Assembly: GCF_036864975.1 (NCBI RefSeq)
Contig: NZ_CP104311.1
Span: 3,289,513 to 3,353,512 of the forward strand
Length of the DNA: 64,000 bases
Reading direction: 5' to 3'
DNA from: Methylococcus capsulatus
Lineage (GTDB): Bacteria; Pseudomonadota; Gammaproteobacteria; Methylococcales; Methylococcaceae
Shown piece after piece: positions 17,836-29,484 of this stretch. The notes below the pieces were generated by a model. The model searched no databases, was not told where the DNA came from, and worked only from the letters and a program-made list of their open reading frames with translations. Each line of letters starts with the position of its first letter. Position 1 is the first letter of the stretch. Position numbers and translations under genes: made by a program.

Positions 17836-19113
17836 TCAATGCGACTGGAAAGACTCTCCAAAATGACGGGCGAGAATTCGCCAATGGCGCTCCGCAGCCC
17901 CCCGGTTGCGCTTTACGAAGGCAAGCGCCTGCTGCACCATATCACCGCGACTGACCCCATCCGCCACCAACCGGCCGACCGCGGCCGCCAGTTCCCCGCT
18001 ATCGCGAACCCGAACGGCAGCCCCCCCGCCCTCGAGATCATCACATATCTGCTGGAAATTTCGCGTGTATGGCCCGAACACGATGGCCGTTTCCGCCAAA
18101 GCGGGCTCGACCACGTTGTGGCCACCGACGTCGACCAGGCTCCCTCCGATGAATGCGATATCACTGGCGGCATAGAAGCGCACGAGGTCCCCCAGTGTGT
18201 CGAGCAGAAAAATCTCGAATGCCCCGGGCACGGCCTTCCCCGCTTGCGTTTGTCGGGCGACCCGGTGACCGGCCGCTGCGGCCAACCGCGCGACCTCTTC
18301 GAAACGCTCGGGATGACGGGGCGCGATTACCAGCAGCAGTTCGGGATACCGGGAGCGGATGCGGGAGAAAGCCTCCAGCACCGCCTTTTCCTCCCCCCTA
18401 TGCGTACTCGCTGCCAGCCAGACCGGCCGTTCCTGGAACAAGGCCCGCTTGAGAGCCGCACCGCCCGCCCTGACCGAGGCGTCCGGTGCGGCATCGAATT
18501 TCAGATTGCCGGTGATGGTGATGGTCGCAGGATCCGCGCCGATGGTGACAAAACGCTGGGCGTCGGCTTCGGTCTGCGCGGCGATGTCGACGCCGGCCAG
18601 AAGGCTCCTCAGAGTACCGCGGATACAGGCATAGCGCCGGGCCGAGCGCTCCGACAAACGGGCGTTGGCGATGAGAAGAGGAATACCGCGCTTCCGGCAG
18701 GCTGTGAACAAATTGGGCCAGATTTCCGTCTCCATGATGACGGCCGCACGCGGAGAGAAATGCCCCAGAAAACGGCCGACAGCATCCGGCAGATCATATG
18801 GCAGAAAAACATGCTCGACCGTGTCACCGAGCACCTTGCGCACCCGCGCCGAGCCGGTCGGTGTGGTGGTCGTGACGAGAATGCGAGCCGGAGTGTGTCG
18901 CCGGAGGGTGGCGATCAATGAAAAAGCGGCTTCCGCCTCGCCCACGGAAACCGCATGAATCCAGACGTCCACCGGCCTGGGCGGGCCGGAATAGAATCCT
19001 AACCGCTCGGCAATCCGGTCCCGGTAACCGGGATTCGCTTGGCTGCGCCATAACAGGCGCGCCAGCACCCAAGGGAGGGACGCGTAAAACAGGCTCGTAT
19101 AAACGGACCTCAC
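17836..19113 (-). CDS. waaA: 3-deoxy-D-manno-octulosonic acid (Kdo) transferase
   Basis: A 425-residue GT30 glycosyltransferase adding Kdo to lipid A precursor at the inner membrane. It has an N-terminal hydrophobic anchor segment, the conserved IHAVSVGEAEAA with the catalytic Glu, VIMETEIWPNL, and the C-terminal nucleotide-sugar region AFIGGSLVDVGGHNVVEPAL. The start is a GTG with GGAG just upstream. It is downstream of rplI and upstream of the GDP-mannose enzyme. Confidence 0.96.
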   Translation of the reverse strand: MRSVYTSLFYASLPWVLARLLWRSQANPGYRDRIAERLGFYSGPPRPVDVWIHAVSVGEAEAAFSLIATLRRHTPARILVTTTTPTGSARVRKVLGDTVEHVFLPYDLPDAVGRFLGHFSPRAAVIMETEIWPNLFTACRKRGIPLLIANARLSERSARRYACIRGTLRSLLAGVDIAAQTEADAQRFVTIGADPATITITGNLKFDAAPDASVRAGGAALKRALFQERPVWLAASTHRGEEKAVLEAFSRIRSRYPELLLVIAPRHPERFEEVARLAAAAGHRVARQTQAGKAVPGAFEIFLLDTLGDLVRFYAASDIAFIGGSLVDVGGHNVVEPALAETAIVFGPYTRNFQQICDDLEGGGAAVRVRDSGELAAAVGRLVADGVSRGDMVQQALAFVKRNRGAAERHWRILARHFGESFQSH

Positions 19114-19141
19114 GCTCCGCCCTCTGGCACCAGGGTTCGGA

Positions 19142-19588
19142 TTACTCGCCGATGACTTTCAGGTTCAGCGTCGCGTTCACGTCGCTGTGCAGGTGCAAAG
19201 TGATTTCGTAGTCCCCGGCGAGCCGGATCGGACCATGAGGCAGCCGCACTTCGTGCCGTTCGACCGGCACACCGGCCGCGGTCACCGCTTCGGCGATATC
19301 CTTAGTACCGACCGAGCCGTACAGCTTGCCTTCCTCGCCGGCCTTTTGGGTAATCGATACGCTCAGCTGCGAAATGGCCTCGGCGCGAGCCTGTGCGGCA
19401 GCCAGCTCTTCGGATGCCTTTTTCTCCAGATCCGCCCGCCGCTGCTCGAACTCGGCCAGCTTAGCCGCCGTTGCGACAACCGCCTTCCCTTTCGGGATGA
19501 GGAAATTGCGACCATATCCCGGACGCACCGAAACTTTGTCACCCAAGTTGCCGAGATTCGGCACCTTTTCAAGAAGAATCACATCCAT
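19142..19588 (-). CDS. rplI: 50S ribosomal protein L9
   Basis: A 148-residue bL9 protein. The N-terminal rRNA-binding lobe shows [20 protein letters not shown] and [14 protein letters not shown]; a long connecting helix and a C-terminal lobe ([12 protein letters not shown]) follow. The last gene of an rpsF-rpsR-DUF2232-rplI cluster, the usual order in gammaproteobacteria lacking priB. Confidence 0.98.
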   Translation of the reverse strand: MDVILLEKVPNLGNLGDKVSVRPGYGRNFLIPKGKAVVATAAKLAEFEQRRADLEKKASEELAAAQARAEAISQLSVSITQKAGEEGKLYGSVGTKDIAEAVTAAGVPVERHEVRLPHGPIRLAGDYEITLHLHSDVNATLNLKVIGE

Positions 19589-19645
19589 CTTCTAAGACCT
19601 CGAAAAAACTGATTTAAGAAATGAATTATTTCCGGCCAACTTGTT

Positions 19646-20551
19646 TCAGACGCCCGCTGCACGCCGGTGCCGCCAGTCCATCCAGACGTCCGTGAACCCC
19701 ATGAGGACGACGGGAATGGCGACCTGAGGAATCACGAACAACAACAGATAGAGTCCGGCTAGCCAGAACTTTCCGGCAGGACGACGGGACAACAGCGCAT
19801 GGAGCACGGCGATTCCAGCTACGAGGTACAGCACGAAAAACACCAGACCGAGATTCCACAGCAATTCGGCCGGGGCAGGCAACAACATGGCGCCGCCGAT
19901 GCAGACCACCGCGGCATACGCAAACGCCGGCGCGGGCCGCAGCTCAAGAAACTCGGTACGAAACCCGCCGGGATTGTAAAGCAGGGATTGCCACCATCGC
20001 GCCAACATCAGCGCCATGAAAATGCTCAAGGCGGAACCCGCGCTCACGAACCCTGTTGCATAATGCGCCGCTACCCGCAGACTGGCCCGCATAGCTTCCG
20101 CGTCGAAACCGGCCGGAGCCTGATCCAGCAGCGGCTGAACCATCGGCATGAGTTTGTCGGCCCAGAACTCCGCCGGCTCCCCTATCAGTCCGTAAACCGC
20201 CAGCACCGCAACCAGCGCCGGCAAGACGACGGCAGCCAATGCCCAGTCGATCCGACGGGAAATCCGCAGCACCCACGCCACGACGGCGGTAGGGAGCCAG
20301 AGCAGCAGCGCATAGATCAACGGCGCTGCTACACTGCCCAGAACCACACCGCCAAACACCGCGACCGCCGCCGCCGACAGAGCCAGCACCGTGGAGGCGA
20401 CCGGTAAACCCTGTCTCAGCACGACGAGTCCGAAAGCGGCGGAACTCAGCAGACCGACCAGCGGTATCATGAACGAAAGGCATACGAGTCCGGCGATGAC
20501 CAGCACCGCCTGCCCTCGACCCTTCATGACGAAAGCCGCAAGCCCCTTCAC
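19646..20551 (-). CDS. DUF2232 inner-membrane protein
   Basis: A 301-residue, very hydrophobic protein with about eight predicted membrane helices. The start is best placed at the GTG at 20551, giving VKGLAAFVMKGRGQAVLV, which resembles the common N terminus of the family; an ATG at 20527 is the alternative. The gene lies in the rpsR-rplI gap, where this family is often found in proteobacteria. Function unknown. The last residues are basic (DWRHRRAAGV) and likely cytoplasmic. Confidence 0.85.
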   Translation of the reverse strand: MKGLAAFVMKGRGQAVLVIAGLVCLSFMIPLVGLLSSAAFGLVVLRQGLPVASTVLALSAAAVAVFGGVVLGSVAAPLIYALLLWLPTAVVAWVLRISRRIDWALAAVVLPALVAVLAVYGLIGEPAEFWADKLMPMVQPLLDQAPAGFDAEAMRASLRVAAHYATGFVSAGSALSIFMALMLARWWQSLLYNPGGFRTEFLELRPAPAFAYAAVVCIGGAMLLPAPAELLWNLGLVFFVLYLVAGIAVLHALLSRRPAGKFWLAGLYLLLFVIPQVAIPVVLMGFTDVWMDWRHRRAAGV

Positions 20552-20588
20552 GAACCCTGGTCCTCTCGCGCGAACGGTCGAACGGCGC

Positions 20589-20819
20589 TTACTGCTCGTG
20601 CGCGTCGCAGAACGGCAGCAGCGCGAGGAAGCGCGCGCGCTTGATGGCCGTGGCCAACTGACGCTGATACTTAGCGCTGGTCCCCGTGATACGGCTGGGA
20701 ACGATTTTTCCCGTCTCGGAGATATATTCCCGCAGGGTGTCCAGGTCCTTGTAATCGATTTCCTTGATGTCTTCCGCGGTGAAGCGGCAATACCTTCTAC
20801 GTTTGAATTGACGAACCAT
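20589..20819 (-). CDS. rpsR: 30S ribosomal protein S18
   Basis: A 76-residue bS18 protein: [20 protein letters not shown], then the rRNA-binding [20 protein letters not shown] and [13 protein letters not shown] chose the ATG at 20819 to match family length. S18 binds S6 on the 30S platform, and rpsF lies directly upstream. Confidence 0.98.
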   Translation of the reverse strand: MVRQFKRRRYCRFTAEDIKEIDYKDLDTLREYISETGKIVPSRITGTSAKYQRQLATAIKRARFLALLPFCDAHEQ

Positions 20820-20877
20820 TGATGAACTCCAGAATCTGATCGGCAATTATGCTTTATTTGGTCGACCGGCAGCGGCG

Positions 20878-21291
20878 TCAAGCCTCTGCTTCCGCCACGT
20901 TGCCCGGCGCGACGCCAACGGCGGTTTCTTCCCCGCCTTCCTCCGCCGGCGCGCGCTCGGTCTCGGCCTCACCGCCGGACCTCGCCAGCGCGGACGGCTC
21001 GGTCACCGCCTCGTCGCGCTTGATCGTCAGGCTGCGCAGAACTGCATCGTTGAACCGAAAACCGCTTTCTAACTCTTCCAAGGTCGCCTGATCGCATTCG
21101 ATGTTCATCAGCACATAATGCGCCTTGTGCAGCTTGGCGATCGGATAGGCCAACTGACGGCGCCCCCAGTCTTCCAGGCGATGGACGCGGCCCGCCGCAC
21201 TCTCGATGATGGAACGGTACCGTTCGATCATCGCCGGCACCTGTCCGCTCTGGTCCGGATGGACCATGAATACTATTTCATAATGTCGCAC
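20878..21291 (-). CDS. rpsF: 30S ribosomal protein S6
   Basis: A 137-residue bS6 protein. It begins with GTG at 21291 ([17 protein letters not shown]), supported by AAAGGAG upstream; the frame is open further but the extra residues do not fit. Core features are [14 protein letters not shown] and [10 protein letters not shown]. The tail from about residue 100 is rich in Glu and Ala, typical of S6 proteins that carry post-translational polyglutamate, though no terminal EE motif is seen. Confidence 0.97.
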   Translation of the reverse strand: MRHYEIVFMVHPDQSGQVPAMIERYRSIIESAAGRVHRLEDWGRRQLAYPIAKLHKAHYVLMNIECDQATLEELESGFRFNDAVLRSLTIKRDEAVTEPSALARSGGEAETERAPAEEGGEETAVGVAPGNVAEAEA

Positions 21292-21377
21292 ACTAATGCT
21301 CCTTTCGGTTTGAGTCAGCTCCCCGCCAAGCGGTGAAGCAAGGAGAAGGGCCCAGACGCCCCACCACAAAACGGTGC

Positions 21378-21406
21378 ACTATACCCCTTTCACTTTTCCC
21401 GAACAA
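21378..21406 (-). promoter_or_regulatory. Sigma-70-like promoter for rpsF-rpsR-rplI
   Basis: On the minus strand TTGTTC (21401-21406) and TATAGT (21378-21383) are exactly 17 bases apart, about 90 bases before the rpsF start. Spacing and -10 quality are good. Confidence 0.55.
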
Positions 21407-21438
21407 CAGGGAGCCCACCGCATGGCCAACCGGAGGTG

Positions 21439-21467
21439 TTGCAAATACATACCCGATTCCCTATAGT
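21439..21467 (+). promoter_or_regulatory. Sigma-70-like promoter for gltBD
   Basis: TTGCAA (21439-21444) and TATAGT (21462-21467) are exactly 17 bases apart, leaving a leader of about 185 bases before the gltB ATG. It is back to back with the rpsF promoter. The rest of the 365-base gap 21292-21656 shows no gene. Confidence 0.6.
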
Positions 21468-21656
21468 GTCCAGCCATTTTTTTGCGGGCGGACCCATGCC
21501 CCCAGTGCGATGAACTCGTCCCCCTCCGTCGATCACCGAGTCCGAGCAGACCGCGGCCATCCCGCGCGGGGGGGAATCACGTATCGGAACGGGCGGGGCG
21601 CCAATCCAGACGCGTTCGCTCGTTGACCCCGGCGCGCTCCTCAAGAGGTAACCCCA

Positions 21657-24600
21657 ATGAGCCACCATACTTTGCCCCAAAAGCAGGGTTTGTACGATCC
21701 ACGCCATGAACACGACGCTTGCGGCGTCGGCTTCATCGCCCACATCAAGGGCAAAAAAAGCCATGACATCGTTCTCCAGGGGCTGGAAATACTGAAGAAT
21801 CTCACCCATCGCGGAGCAGTGGGAGCCGATCCCCTGGCGGGCGACGGCGCCGGCATCCTGCTCCAGCTGCCCGATGCATTTCTGCGCAAAGAGTGCGCAA
21901 GAGTCGGCATCACGCTTCCCGAACCAGGACACTATGGCGTGGGCATGCTGTTCCTGCCTCGGGATGCAAACAAGCGACGCCACTGCGAGGAAATTCTGAC
22001 TCACTATGTGACCGCCGAGGGCCAAACGGTACTCGGCTGGCGCGATGTCCCCGTGGACAACACCGGCATCGGCGAAACGGTCAAGGCCGTGGAACCTTTC
22101 ATACGCCAGGTATTCATCGGCCGCGGTGCCGGCCGCGCCGATCAGAGTGCGTTCGAGCGCAAGCTGTTCGTCATCCGCAAGCAGGCCGAAAACGCCATCC
22201 GCGATGGTCAAATCGCCGGCGACGAGATGTTCTATCTGCCGTCGCTGTCGTCGCGCACCATCGTCTATAAAGGGATGCTGCTGGCGGACCAGGTGGGGGC
22301 CTACTACCTCGACCTCCGCGATGAGAGCCTGGTTTCCGGCCTGGCCCTGGTGCATCAGCGCTTCTCGACCAACACCTTCCCGACCTGGGATCTGGCCCAC
22401 CCGTTCCGGATGATCGCCCATAACGGCGAGATCAACACCATCCGCGGCAACATCAACTGGATGGCGGCACGCCGCCAGTCGATGAAGTCCGAGCTTTTGG
22501 GCGAGGACCTGGACAAGATTTGGCCGCTGATCGCCGAAGGTCAGTCTGACTCGGCTTGCTTCGACAATGCGCTGGAGCTGCTGGTCGCCGGCGGCTATTC
22601 GCTGGTCCATGCCATGATGCTGCTGATTCCGGAAGCCTGGGCCGGTAACCCCCTGATGGATGCCAAGCGCCGGGCGTTCTACGAGTATTACTCGGCGCTG
22701 ATGGAACCCTGGGACGGCCCCGCCGCGGTGGCCTTCACGGACGGCCGCCAGATCGGCGCCACCCTCGACCGCAACGGCCTGCGACCTGCCCGCTATCTGA
22801 TCACCGACGACGACTACGTTATCATGGGCTCAGAAATGGGCGTGCTGAACATCCCGCAGCACAAAATCGTCAAGAAGTGGCGGCTGCAGCCCGGCAAGAT
22901 GTTCCTGATCGACCTGGAGCAAGGGCGCATCATTGAAGACCAGGAAATAAAGGACGGGCTGGCCGGCCGCAATCCTTATCAGGAATGGCTGGACAGAACT
23001 CAAATCAATGTGGAGAACCTGCCGCCCGAAGTGGCCGCCATGGCACCGGATCACGCCACCCTGCTCGACCGTCAACAGGCTTTCGGCTATACCCAGGAAG
23101 ACATCAAGGTCTTCTTCAAGCCGATCGCCTTGAGCGGCCAGGAGCCGGTCGGTTCCATGGGTACCGATGCCGCTCTTGCGGTTCTGTCGAACCGGCCGCG
23201 GATGCTGTACGACTATTTCAAACAGAGCTTCGCCCAGGTCACCAATCCCGCGATCGACCCCATCCGCGAAGAGCTGGTGATGTCGCTGGTGTCCCACATC
23301 GGTCCACGTCCCAACCTGCTGGCGCTGGACAATGGCGGTAACAACAAACGGCTCGAGGTGCACCAGCCGATCCTCAGCAACGGCGACCTGGAAAAGATCC
23401 GCCGCATCGAGGCTCGGACCCAGGGTGCGTTCAAGACCAAGACCCTGAGTATCTGCTTTCCGGCCGATGCTGGAGCCCCTGGCATGGAACCTGCGCTCGA
23501 TGCTCTGTGCAAACGCGCGGAACAGGCCGTACTGGAGGGCAACAACATTCTGATTCTTTCGGACCGGGGTATGGACGCAGGTCACATCGCGATTCCAGCG
23601 CTGCTGGCCACCTCGGCGGTGCATCACCATCTGATCCGGGCTGGTCTCCGCACGCATTCGGGTTTGGTGGTGGAAACAGGGGAAGCTCGCGAAGTGCACC
23701 ATTTCGCTCTCCTCGCCGGTTACGGCGCGGAGGCCATCAATCCCTACCTTGCCTTCGACACCTTATCCGATCTGATCGGCACACTGCCGGAAAAGATCAG
23801 TGAAGAAGAGGCCCATAAGCGCTACATCAAAGCGATCGGCAAAGCGCTGCTCAAAATCATGTCGAAAATGGGCATCTCTACCTACCAGTCTTATTGTGGG
23901 GCGCAGATATTTAACGCCGTCGGACTGGGAGAGAACTTCCTCGCCCGCTATTTCCACGGAACCGAATGCACCACGGGCGGTATCGAGCTCAAGGAAGTCG
24001 CGGAAGAAACCGTGCGGCGTCATCGTCTGGCTTTCGGTAATGCGCCACTCTACCGCAATGCGCTGGACGTCGGTGGCGAGTACGCCTACCGGCTGCGCGG
24101 CGAGGGCCACATGTGGACCCCGGAAACCATCTCCAAGCTGCAGCACGCCACCCGCGCCAACGACGCCGCAACCTACGCCGAGTATGCCCGGCTGATCAAC
24201 GAGCAGAACGAGCAGCTGTTGACGCTGCGCGGCCTGATGGATTTCCGGTTTGCGGCCGAACCCGTGCCGCTGGACGAGGTCGAGCCCGCCAAGGACATCG
24301 TCAAACGCTTCGCCACCGGCGCCATGTCGTTCGGATCGATCTCGTACGAGGCCCACACCACCCTGGCGATCGCCATGAACCGGATCGGCGGCAAGTCGAA
24401 TACCGGGGAAGGCGGCGAACTGCCGGAACGCTTCGTACCTCTGGCGAACGGCGATTCCCTGCGCTCGGCGATCAAGCAGGTCGCGTCCGGCCGTTTCGGG
24501 GTCACCGCGGAGTACCTGGTCAACGCCGACGACATCCAGATCAAGATCTCGCAGGGCGCCAAGCCGGGCGAAGGCGGCCAGTTGCCCGGCCACAAAGTCG

Positions 24601-26285
24601 ATGCCGTCATCGCCAAGGTGCGCCATTCGACCCCGGGCGTCGGTCTGATCTCACCTCCACCGCACCATGACATCTATTCGATCGAAGACCTGGCCCAACT
24701 GATCCACGATCTGAAGAATGTCAATCCGGCGGCCCGTATCAGCGTCAAGCTGGTATCGGAGGTCGGCGTCGGCACGGTAGCAGCGGGCGTTGCCAAAGCC
24801 CATGCCGACCACGTCACCATTTCCGGTTACGATGGCGGCACCGGCGCCAGCCCGATCACCTCGATCAAGCACGCCGGCCTGCCTTGGGAAATCGGCCTGG
24901 CCGAAACCCATCAGACCCTGGTCCTCAACCGCCTGCGGGGACGCATCTGCGTGCAGGCCGATGGCGGCATGCGTACTGGGCGTGATGTGGTGATCGCCGC
25001 CCTCCTCGGCGCGGATGAAGTCGGCTTCGCTACCGCCCCGCTGATCGTCGAGGGCTGTATCATGATGCGGAAATGCCATCTCAACACCTGCCCGGTGGGG
25101 GTGGCGACACAGGACCCCGAGCTGCGCAAGCGCTTCACCGGCAAGCCGGAACATGTGGTGAATTATTTCTTCTTCGTCGCCGAGGAAGTGCGCCAGTTCA
25201 TGGCCCGGCTCGGTTTCCGGCGCTACGAGGAAATGGTCGGACGTTCCGATCTGCTGGATATGCGCAAGGCCATCGACCATTGGAAAGCCTCGCGCATCGA
25301 CCTGTCGAAGATCCTGTACAAACCCGAAGTCGGCCCCGACGTCGCCATCGTCAATCGCGAAACGCAAGACCACGGGCTGGACAAGGCGCTGGACCGCAAG
25401 CTGATCGAACTTGCCAGCCCCGCGCTGGAAGAGAAAAAACCGGTCCACATCGATATCGACATCCGCAACTACAACCGGACCCTCGGCGCCATGCTCTCGG
25501 GTGAGGTCGCCAAGCGCTACGGACACGCGGGTCTGCCGGAAGACACCATCCATATCAAAGCCCATGGTACCGCCGGCCAGAGCTTCGGCGCCTTCCTCGC
25601 GGCCGGCGTGACGCTGGAACTGGAAGGTGAGGCCAACGACTATGTCGGGAAGGGGCTGTCCGGCGGCCGCCTGGCAATCTACCCGCCGGCCGACTGCCCG
25701 ATTACGCCGGAGCAGAACATCATCGTCGGCAACACCGTACTGTATGGCGCCATCAGCGGCGAATGTTACTTCCGCGGCGTGGCGGGGGAACGCTTCGCAG
25801 TCCGTAACTCCGGTGCGATCGCGGTGGTAGAAGGAGTGGGCGATCACGGCTGCGAATACATGACCGGCGGCGTGGTGGTGGTGCTGGGGACGACCGGCCG
25901 CAACTTCGCCGCCGGCATGTCCGGTGGCGTCGCTTATGTTCTGGACGAATCCGGCGATTTCGAACGGCGCTGCAACCTCGCCATGGTGGAACTCCAGCCA
26001 GTACCGGCGGAAGACGATGCACTCGAGCATTTCGAGCACCAGGGCGGCGATCTCGAGACCCACGGCATGGTCGACATCATGCACGACATGACCCGCAACG
26101 ATATGCGCCGCCTGCGTTTCCTGATCGAAAAACACCTGCGCTATACCGGTAGCGGGCGGGCCCGCCTGATCCTGGACAACTGGGACGCCTATGTAGCCAA
26201 GTTCCTCAAGGTCATGCCAGTGGACTACCGCAAAGCGCTGGAAAAAATGCAGCAAACCCGAACCGGTGCAGCCGCGCATCACTGA
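21657..26285 (+). CDS. gltB: Glutamate synthase (NADPH) large subunit
   Basis: A complete 1542-residue large subunit that moves the glutamine amide nitrogen to 2-oxoglutarate. The precursor has a short propeptide before [10 protein letters not shown], where Cys22 becomes the N-terminal nucleophile of the class II amidotransferase domain. The central and FMN-binding synthase domains follow ([19 protein letters not shown]; the 3Fe-4S cysteines in [13 protein letters not shown]). The beta-helix GXGXG domain is at the C terminus. AGAGGT precedes the ATG. gltD follows 38 bases downstream. Confidence 0.98.
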   Translation: MSHHTLPQKQGLYDPRHEHDACGVGFIAHIKGKKSHDIVLQGLEILKNLTHRGAVGADPLAGDGAGILLQLPDAFLRKECARVGITLPEPGHYGVGMLFLPRDANKRRHCEEILTHYVTAEGQTVLGWRDVPVDNTGIGETVKAVEPFIRQVFIGRGAGRADQSAFERKLFVIRKQAENAIRDGQIAGDEMFYLPSLSSRTIVYKGMLLADQVGAYYLDLRDESLVSGLALVHQRFSTNTFPTWDLAHPFRMIAHNGEINTIRGNINWMAARRQSMKSELLGEDLDKIWPLIAEGQSDSACFDNALELLVAGGYSLVHAMMLLIPEAWAGNPLMDAKRRAFYEYYSALMEPWDGPAAVAFTDGRQIGATLDRNGLRPARYLITDDDYVIMGSEMGVLNIPQHKIVKKWRLQPGKMFLIDLEQGRIIEDQEIKDGLAGRNPYQEWLDRTQINVENLPPEVAAMAPDHATLLDRQQAFGYTQEDIKVFFKPIALSGQEPVGSMGTDAALAVLSNRPRMLYDYFKQSFAQVTNPAIDPIREELVMSLVSHIGPRPNLLALDNGGNNKRLEVHQPILSNGDLEKIRRIEARTQGAFKTKTLSICFPADAGAPGMEPALDALCKRAEQAVLEGNNILILSDRGMDAGHIAIPALLATSAVHHHLIRAGLRTHSGLVVETGEAREVHHFALLAGYGAEAINPYLAFDTLSDLIGTLPEKISEEEAHKRYIKAIGKALLKIMSKMGISTYQSYCGAQIFNAVGLGENFLARYFHGTECTTGGIELKEVAEETVRRHRLAFGNAPLYRNALDVGGEYAYRLRGEGHMWTPETISKLQHATRANDAATYAEYARLINEQNEQLLTLRGLMDFRFAAEPVPLDEVEPAKDIVKRFATGAMSFGSISYEAHTTLAIAMNRIGGKSNTGEGGELPERFVPLANGDSLRSAIKQVASGRFGVTAEYLVNADDIQIKISQGAKPGEGGQLPGHKVDAVIAKVRHSTPGVGLISPPPHHDIYSIEDLAQLIHDLKNVNPAARISVKLVSEVGVGTVAAGVAKAHADHVTISGYDGGTGASPITSIKHAGLPWEIGLAETHQTLVLNRLRGRICVQADGGMRTGRDVVIAALLGADEVGFATAPLIVEGCIMMRKCHLNTCPVGVATQDPELRKRFTGKPEHVVNYFFFVAEEVRQFMARLGFRRYEEMVGRSDLLDMRKAIDHWKASRIDLSKILYKPEVGPDVAIVNRETQDHGLDKALDRKLIELASPALEEKKPVHIDIDIRNYNRTLGAMLSGEVAKRYGHAGLPEDTIHIKAHGTAGQSFGAFLAAGVTLELEGEANDYVGKGLSGGRLAIYPPADCPITPEQNIIVGNTVLYGAISGECYFRGVAGERFAVRNSGAIAVVEGVGDHGCEYMTGGVVVVLGTTGRNFAAGMSGGVAYVLDESGDFERRCNLAMVELQPVPAEDDALEHFEHQGGDLETHGMVDIMHDMTRNDMRRLRFLIEKHLRYTGSGRARLILDNWDAYVAKFLKVMPVDYRKALEKMQQTRTGAAAHH

Positions 26286-26323
26286 TGCCAGGCCCACAAA
26301 ACAAGAACGAGGTATCGAGAAAA

Positions 26324-27763
26324 ATGGGAAAACCCACCGGTTTCATGGAAATCGCGCGGCAGGACCGGCGCTATACCCTGGTCGCCGACCGGATTCAGCA
26401 CTACCGCGAGTTCATCGTACCGTTGAGCGATGAAGAGGTCCGCCGCCAGGGCGCCCGTTGCATGGACTGCGGCATTCCGTATTGCCATCAGGGCTGCCCG
26501 ATCAACAACATCATTCCGGATTGGAACGACCTGGTGTACCAGGGCGACTGGGAGGAGGCGACCGAGGTGCTTCACAGCACCAACAACTTCCCGGAATTCA
26601 CCGGTCGCATCTGCCCCGCCCCTTGCGAAGCGGCCTGCACGTTGAATCTCAACGACGAACCGGTCACCATCAAGACTATCGAATGCGCCATCGTGGACAA
26701 GGCCTGGCAAGAAAACCGGATCCGGCCGCAGATTCCGCTCAAGCGCACCGACAAGCGGGTCGCGGTCGTAGGTTCCGGGCCGGCCGGTCTCGCTTGCGCC
26801 CAGCAACTGGCTCGCGTGGGTCATGGCGTGGTGGTTTATGAAAAGGCCGACCGCATCGGCGGCCTGCTACGCTACGGCATTCCCGACTTCAAGATGGAAA
26901 AGCATTTGATCGACCGCCGCATCGCCCAAATGCAGGCGGAAGGCGTGATCTTCCGCCCCAACAGCCACATCGGCGCCAACATTCCTCTGAGTCGGTTGAT
27001 GGCCGAATTCGACGCCATCGTGCTGGCGGGCGGATCGGAAAAACCGCGCGACCTGCCCGTTCCTGGACGGGAGCTGGGTGGTATCCATTTCGCGATGGAG
27101 TTCCTGAAACAGCAGAACAAGCGTGTTGCCGGCGACACGATTGACGAAGCGGAAAGCATTCTGGCGACCGACAAACACGTCATCGTCATCGGCGGCGGCG
27201 ATACCGGTTCCGACTGCATCGGCACCTCGATTCGTCAGGGAGCTGCCTCGGTGGTGCAGTTGGAAATCCTGCCCCGGCCACCCGCCAAGGAAGACAAAGG
27301 ACTTACCTGGCCGAACTGGCCCAACCGGCTGCGCACGTCCTCCTCCCACGAAGAGGGCTGTGAACGGCGTTGGAGCGTTGCGACCCAGCGCTTCAGCGGC
27401 GAGAACGGCAGGGTGACGGCTATCCATTGCATCGAAGTGAGTTGGAAACAAGAAGGCGGGCGCTGGATGATGGAAGAAGTCCCCGGCAGCGAATTTACGC
27501 TCAAGGCAGACTTGGTCCTGCTCGCCATGGGCTTTGTCCACCCGGTGCAGGAAGGATTGCTGCAAGAGGCCGGTGTCCAGCTGGACACGCGCGGCAATGT
27601 CCAGGCGGACACGCGGAACTACCGGACTTCGGTAGACAAAATCTTCGCGGCCGGCGACATGAGGCGGGGGCAATCGCTGGTCGTCTGGGCCATACGCGAG
27701 GGACGCCAGGCGGCTCGCGCCGTCGACGAGTTCCTCATGGGCTACTCCGATTTGCCGCGATAA
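26324..27763 (+). CDS. gltD: Glutamate synthase small subunit
   Basis: A 479-residue FAD/Fe-S subunit that passes NADPH electrons to GltB. The N-terminal 4Fe-4S cysteines are in [14 protein letters not shown] and [10 protein letters not shown]. The FAD Rossmann site is [15 protein letters not shown] and the NADPH site [15 protein letters not shown]. The C-terminal FAD segment [18 protein letters not shown] is typical. I chose the ATG at 26324 ([10 protein letters not shown]) to match the family; another in-frame ATG at 26285 overlaps the gltB stop. Confidence 0.97.
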   Translation: MGKPTGFMEIARQDRRYTLVADRIQHYREFIVPLSDEEVRRQGARCMDCGIPYCHQGCPINNIIPDWNDLVYQGDWEEATEVLHSTNNFPEFTGRICPAPCEAACTLNLNDEPVTIKTIECAIVDKAWQENRIRPQIPLKRTDKRVAVVGSGPAGLACAQQLARVGHGVVVYEKADRIGGLLRYGIPDFKMEKHLIDRRIAQMQAEGVIFRPNSHIGANIPLSRLMAEFDAIVLAGGSEKPRDLPVPGRELGGIHFAMEFLKQQNKRVAGDTIDEAESILATDKHVIVIGGGDTGSDCIGTSIRQGAASVVQLEILPRPPAKEDKGLTWPNWPNRLRTSSSHEEGCERRWSVATQRFSGENGRVTAIHCIEVSWKQEGGRWMMEEVPGSEFTLKADLVLLAMGFVHPVQEGLLQEAGVQLDTRGNVQADTRNYRTSVDKIFAAGDMRRGQSLVVWAIREGRQAARAVDEFLMGYSDLPR

Positions 27764-27915
27764 ACCCGGCCACGCCATGAACCGTCCAACGTGGTCGGCG
27801 TATCGGAATCATGGGTCCGATCCCATAAGACGACCAGCTTTCTGTAACCGCCGTCGGCCGGCGCCGGCCACTTGAGCATGCCCATCGTGCCCGGTCTTTA
27901 CCATCACTGCTGACG

Positions 27916-29400
27916 ATGCCCCAGCTTGCGTCCCACGCCACCGCGAAGCGGCTGCTGTCGCTGGCCCGCGTCTTCGGACTGATGCTGATCGTCTTCAGCC
28001 TCACCTATCTGATCCCGATCACGGCATCCCTGCTTGCCGCCGACGGTACGGCGCTCCTATTCATCGAAGACATGTTCTTCACCATTGGCGCCGGCGCTTT
28101 ACTGTGGATCGCCACCCGACAGCACCGCTACGACCTGAAATCCAAAGACGGCTTCATCCTGGTCGTGCTCGCCTGGACCGGGATGACGGCCTTCGCCACG
28201 TTCCCGCTGATGTCGTACATCGAGGGGCTGTCGTTCACGGACGCCTATTTCGAAGCCATGTCCGGGTTGACCACGACAGGGGCGACGGTACTGGCCGGCC
28301 TGGATCAACTACCGCCGGCCATCAATCTCTGGCGGCATGAACTGAACTGGCTTGGAGGAATGGGAATCATCGTGTTGGCGGTTGCGATTCTCCCCGTCCT
28401 CGGCATCGGCGGACGCCAGCTGTTCATGGCCGAAACACCCGGCCCCATGAAGGAAAACAAGTTGACACCGCGGATCACGGAAACCGCCAAAAAACTTTGG
28501 CTGGTCTACGCATCGATCACGCTGGCCTGCATCCTGTGCCTCAAGATGGCCGGTATGAGCTGGCTGGATGCCGTCTGCCATGCTTTCGCCGCCATGAGCC
28601 TGGGCGGGTTCTCGACCCATGACGCTAGCGTTGGGTATTTCGACTCACCAATGATCGAGGCGATCTTGATAGTCTTCATGCTGATCGCGGGAATGAACTT
28701 CGCCACCCACTTCCTGGCAATCCACACCCGAAGCCTGAAGGTGTATCGGCAAGACATCGAGGCCATTCCGTATCTGGTTCTGGTACTCGGAAGCTGCGTG
28801 GCCATCGCGCTGTTCCTGGTCGGGCACCGGATCTATCCGGATTTCTGGACCGCTCTGCGGCATGCCAGCTTCAACCTCGTGTCCCTCGCCACCGACTGTG
28901 GATTCGCCTCGGTGGACTATAACCAATGGCCTTTGTTTGCTCCGCTGTGGATGCTGTTCCTGAGCAGCGTCCTGGCGTGTACCGGCTCGACCGGCGGCGG
29001 GATCAAGATGATGCGCACCTTGATCCTGATGAAACAGAGTCAACTGCAGATGCTGCTCTTGACCCATCCGATGGCGGTCAATCCGCTCAAGATCGGACAC
29101 ATGGTGATTCCGTCCAATATCATCCTGTCGGTACTCGGCTTCATCTTCGTCTACTTCATGAGCATTGTCATCCTGACGTTGCTGCTGGTGGTCAGCGGAC
29201 TGGACATGGTGTCTTCCTTCTCGGCCATCATTGCCAGTATCAACAACGCGGGCCCCGGCCTCAACATGGTGGGACCGGCCAGCAATTACGCCACGCTTTC
29301 CGACTTCCAGACCTGGACATGCACCATCGCGATGTTCCTCGGCCGCATCGAGGTATTCACCGCGCTGATCATTTTCACGCCGGCGTTCTGGCGCAAGTAA
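27916..29400 (+). CDS. trkH: Trk system potassium uptake protein TrkH
   Basis: A 494-residue K+ channel-like transporter of the inner membrane with four M1-P-M2 units. The selectivity loops are visible as MSGLTTTGATVL, FAAMSLGGFSTHD, ATDCGFASVDY and SINNAGPGLNMVG. The segment ACTGSTGGGIKMMRTLILMK carries the intramembrane loop that gates K+ flow. TrkH works with the NAD-binding regulator TrkA, which is not in this window. The 152-base gap from gltD shows no other gene. Confidence 0.95.
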   Translation: MPQLASHATAKRLLSLARVFGLMLIVFSLTYLIPITASLLAADGTALLFIEDMFFTIGAGALLWIATRQHRYDLKSKDGFILVVLAWTGMTAFATFPLMSYIEGLSFTDAYFEAMSGLTTTGATVLAGLDQLPPAINLWRHELNWLGGMGIIVLAVAILPVLGIGGRQLFMAETPGPMKENKLTPRITETAKKLWLVYASITLACILCLKMAGMSWLDAVCHAFAAMSLGGFSTHDASVGYFDSPMIEAILIVFMLIAGMNFATHFLAIHTRSLKVYRQDIEAIPYLVLVLGSCVAIALFLVGHRIYPDFWTALRHASFNLVSLATDCGFASVDYNQWPLFAPLWMLFLSSVLACTGSTGGGIKMMRTLILMKQSQLQMLLLTHPMAVNPLKIGHMVIPSNIILSVLGFIFVYFMSIVILTLLLVVSGLDMVSSFSAIIASINNAGPGLNMVGPASNYATLSDFQTWTCTIAMFLGRIEVFTALIIFTPAFWRK

Positions 29401-29409
29401 TCTGCCCCC

Positions 29410-29431
29410 AAAAAGCGCCCAGGAAGGGCGC
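29410..29431 (-). terminator. Rho-independent terminator of the minus-strand lipoprotein gene
   Basis: On the minus strand GCGCCC-TTCCT-GGGCGC is followed by TTTTT. It lies between the convergent trkH and lipoprotein stops. Confidence 0.7.
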
Positions 29432-29484
29432 CTCGGGGCATATCACCAACAGTGCGGGAAACGGCCGCCACAAGCGACAGCCGA

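Noticed and set aside
24651-26297. A 548-codon minus-strand open frame opposite gltB
   Set aside because: It lies wholly inside gltB, has no family motif, and is the expected antisense shadow of a G+C-rich gene.
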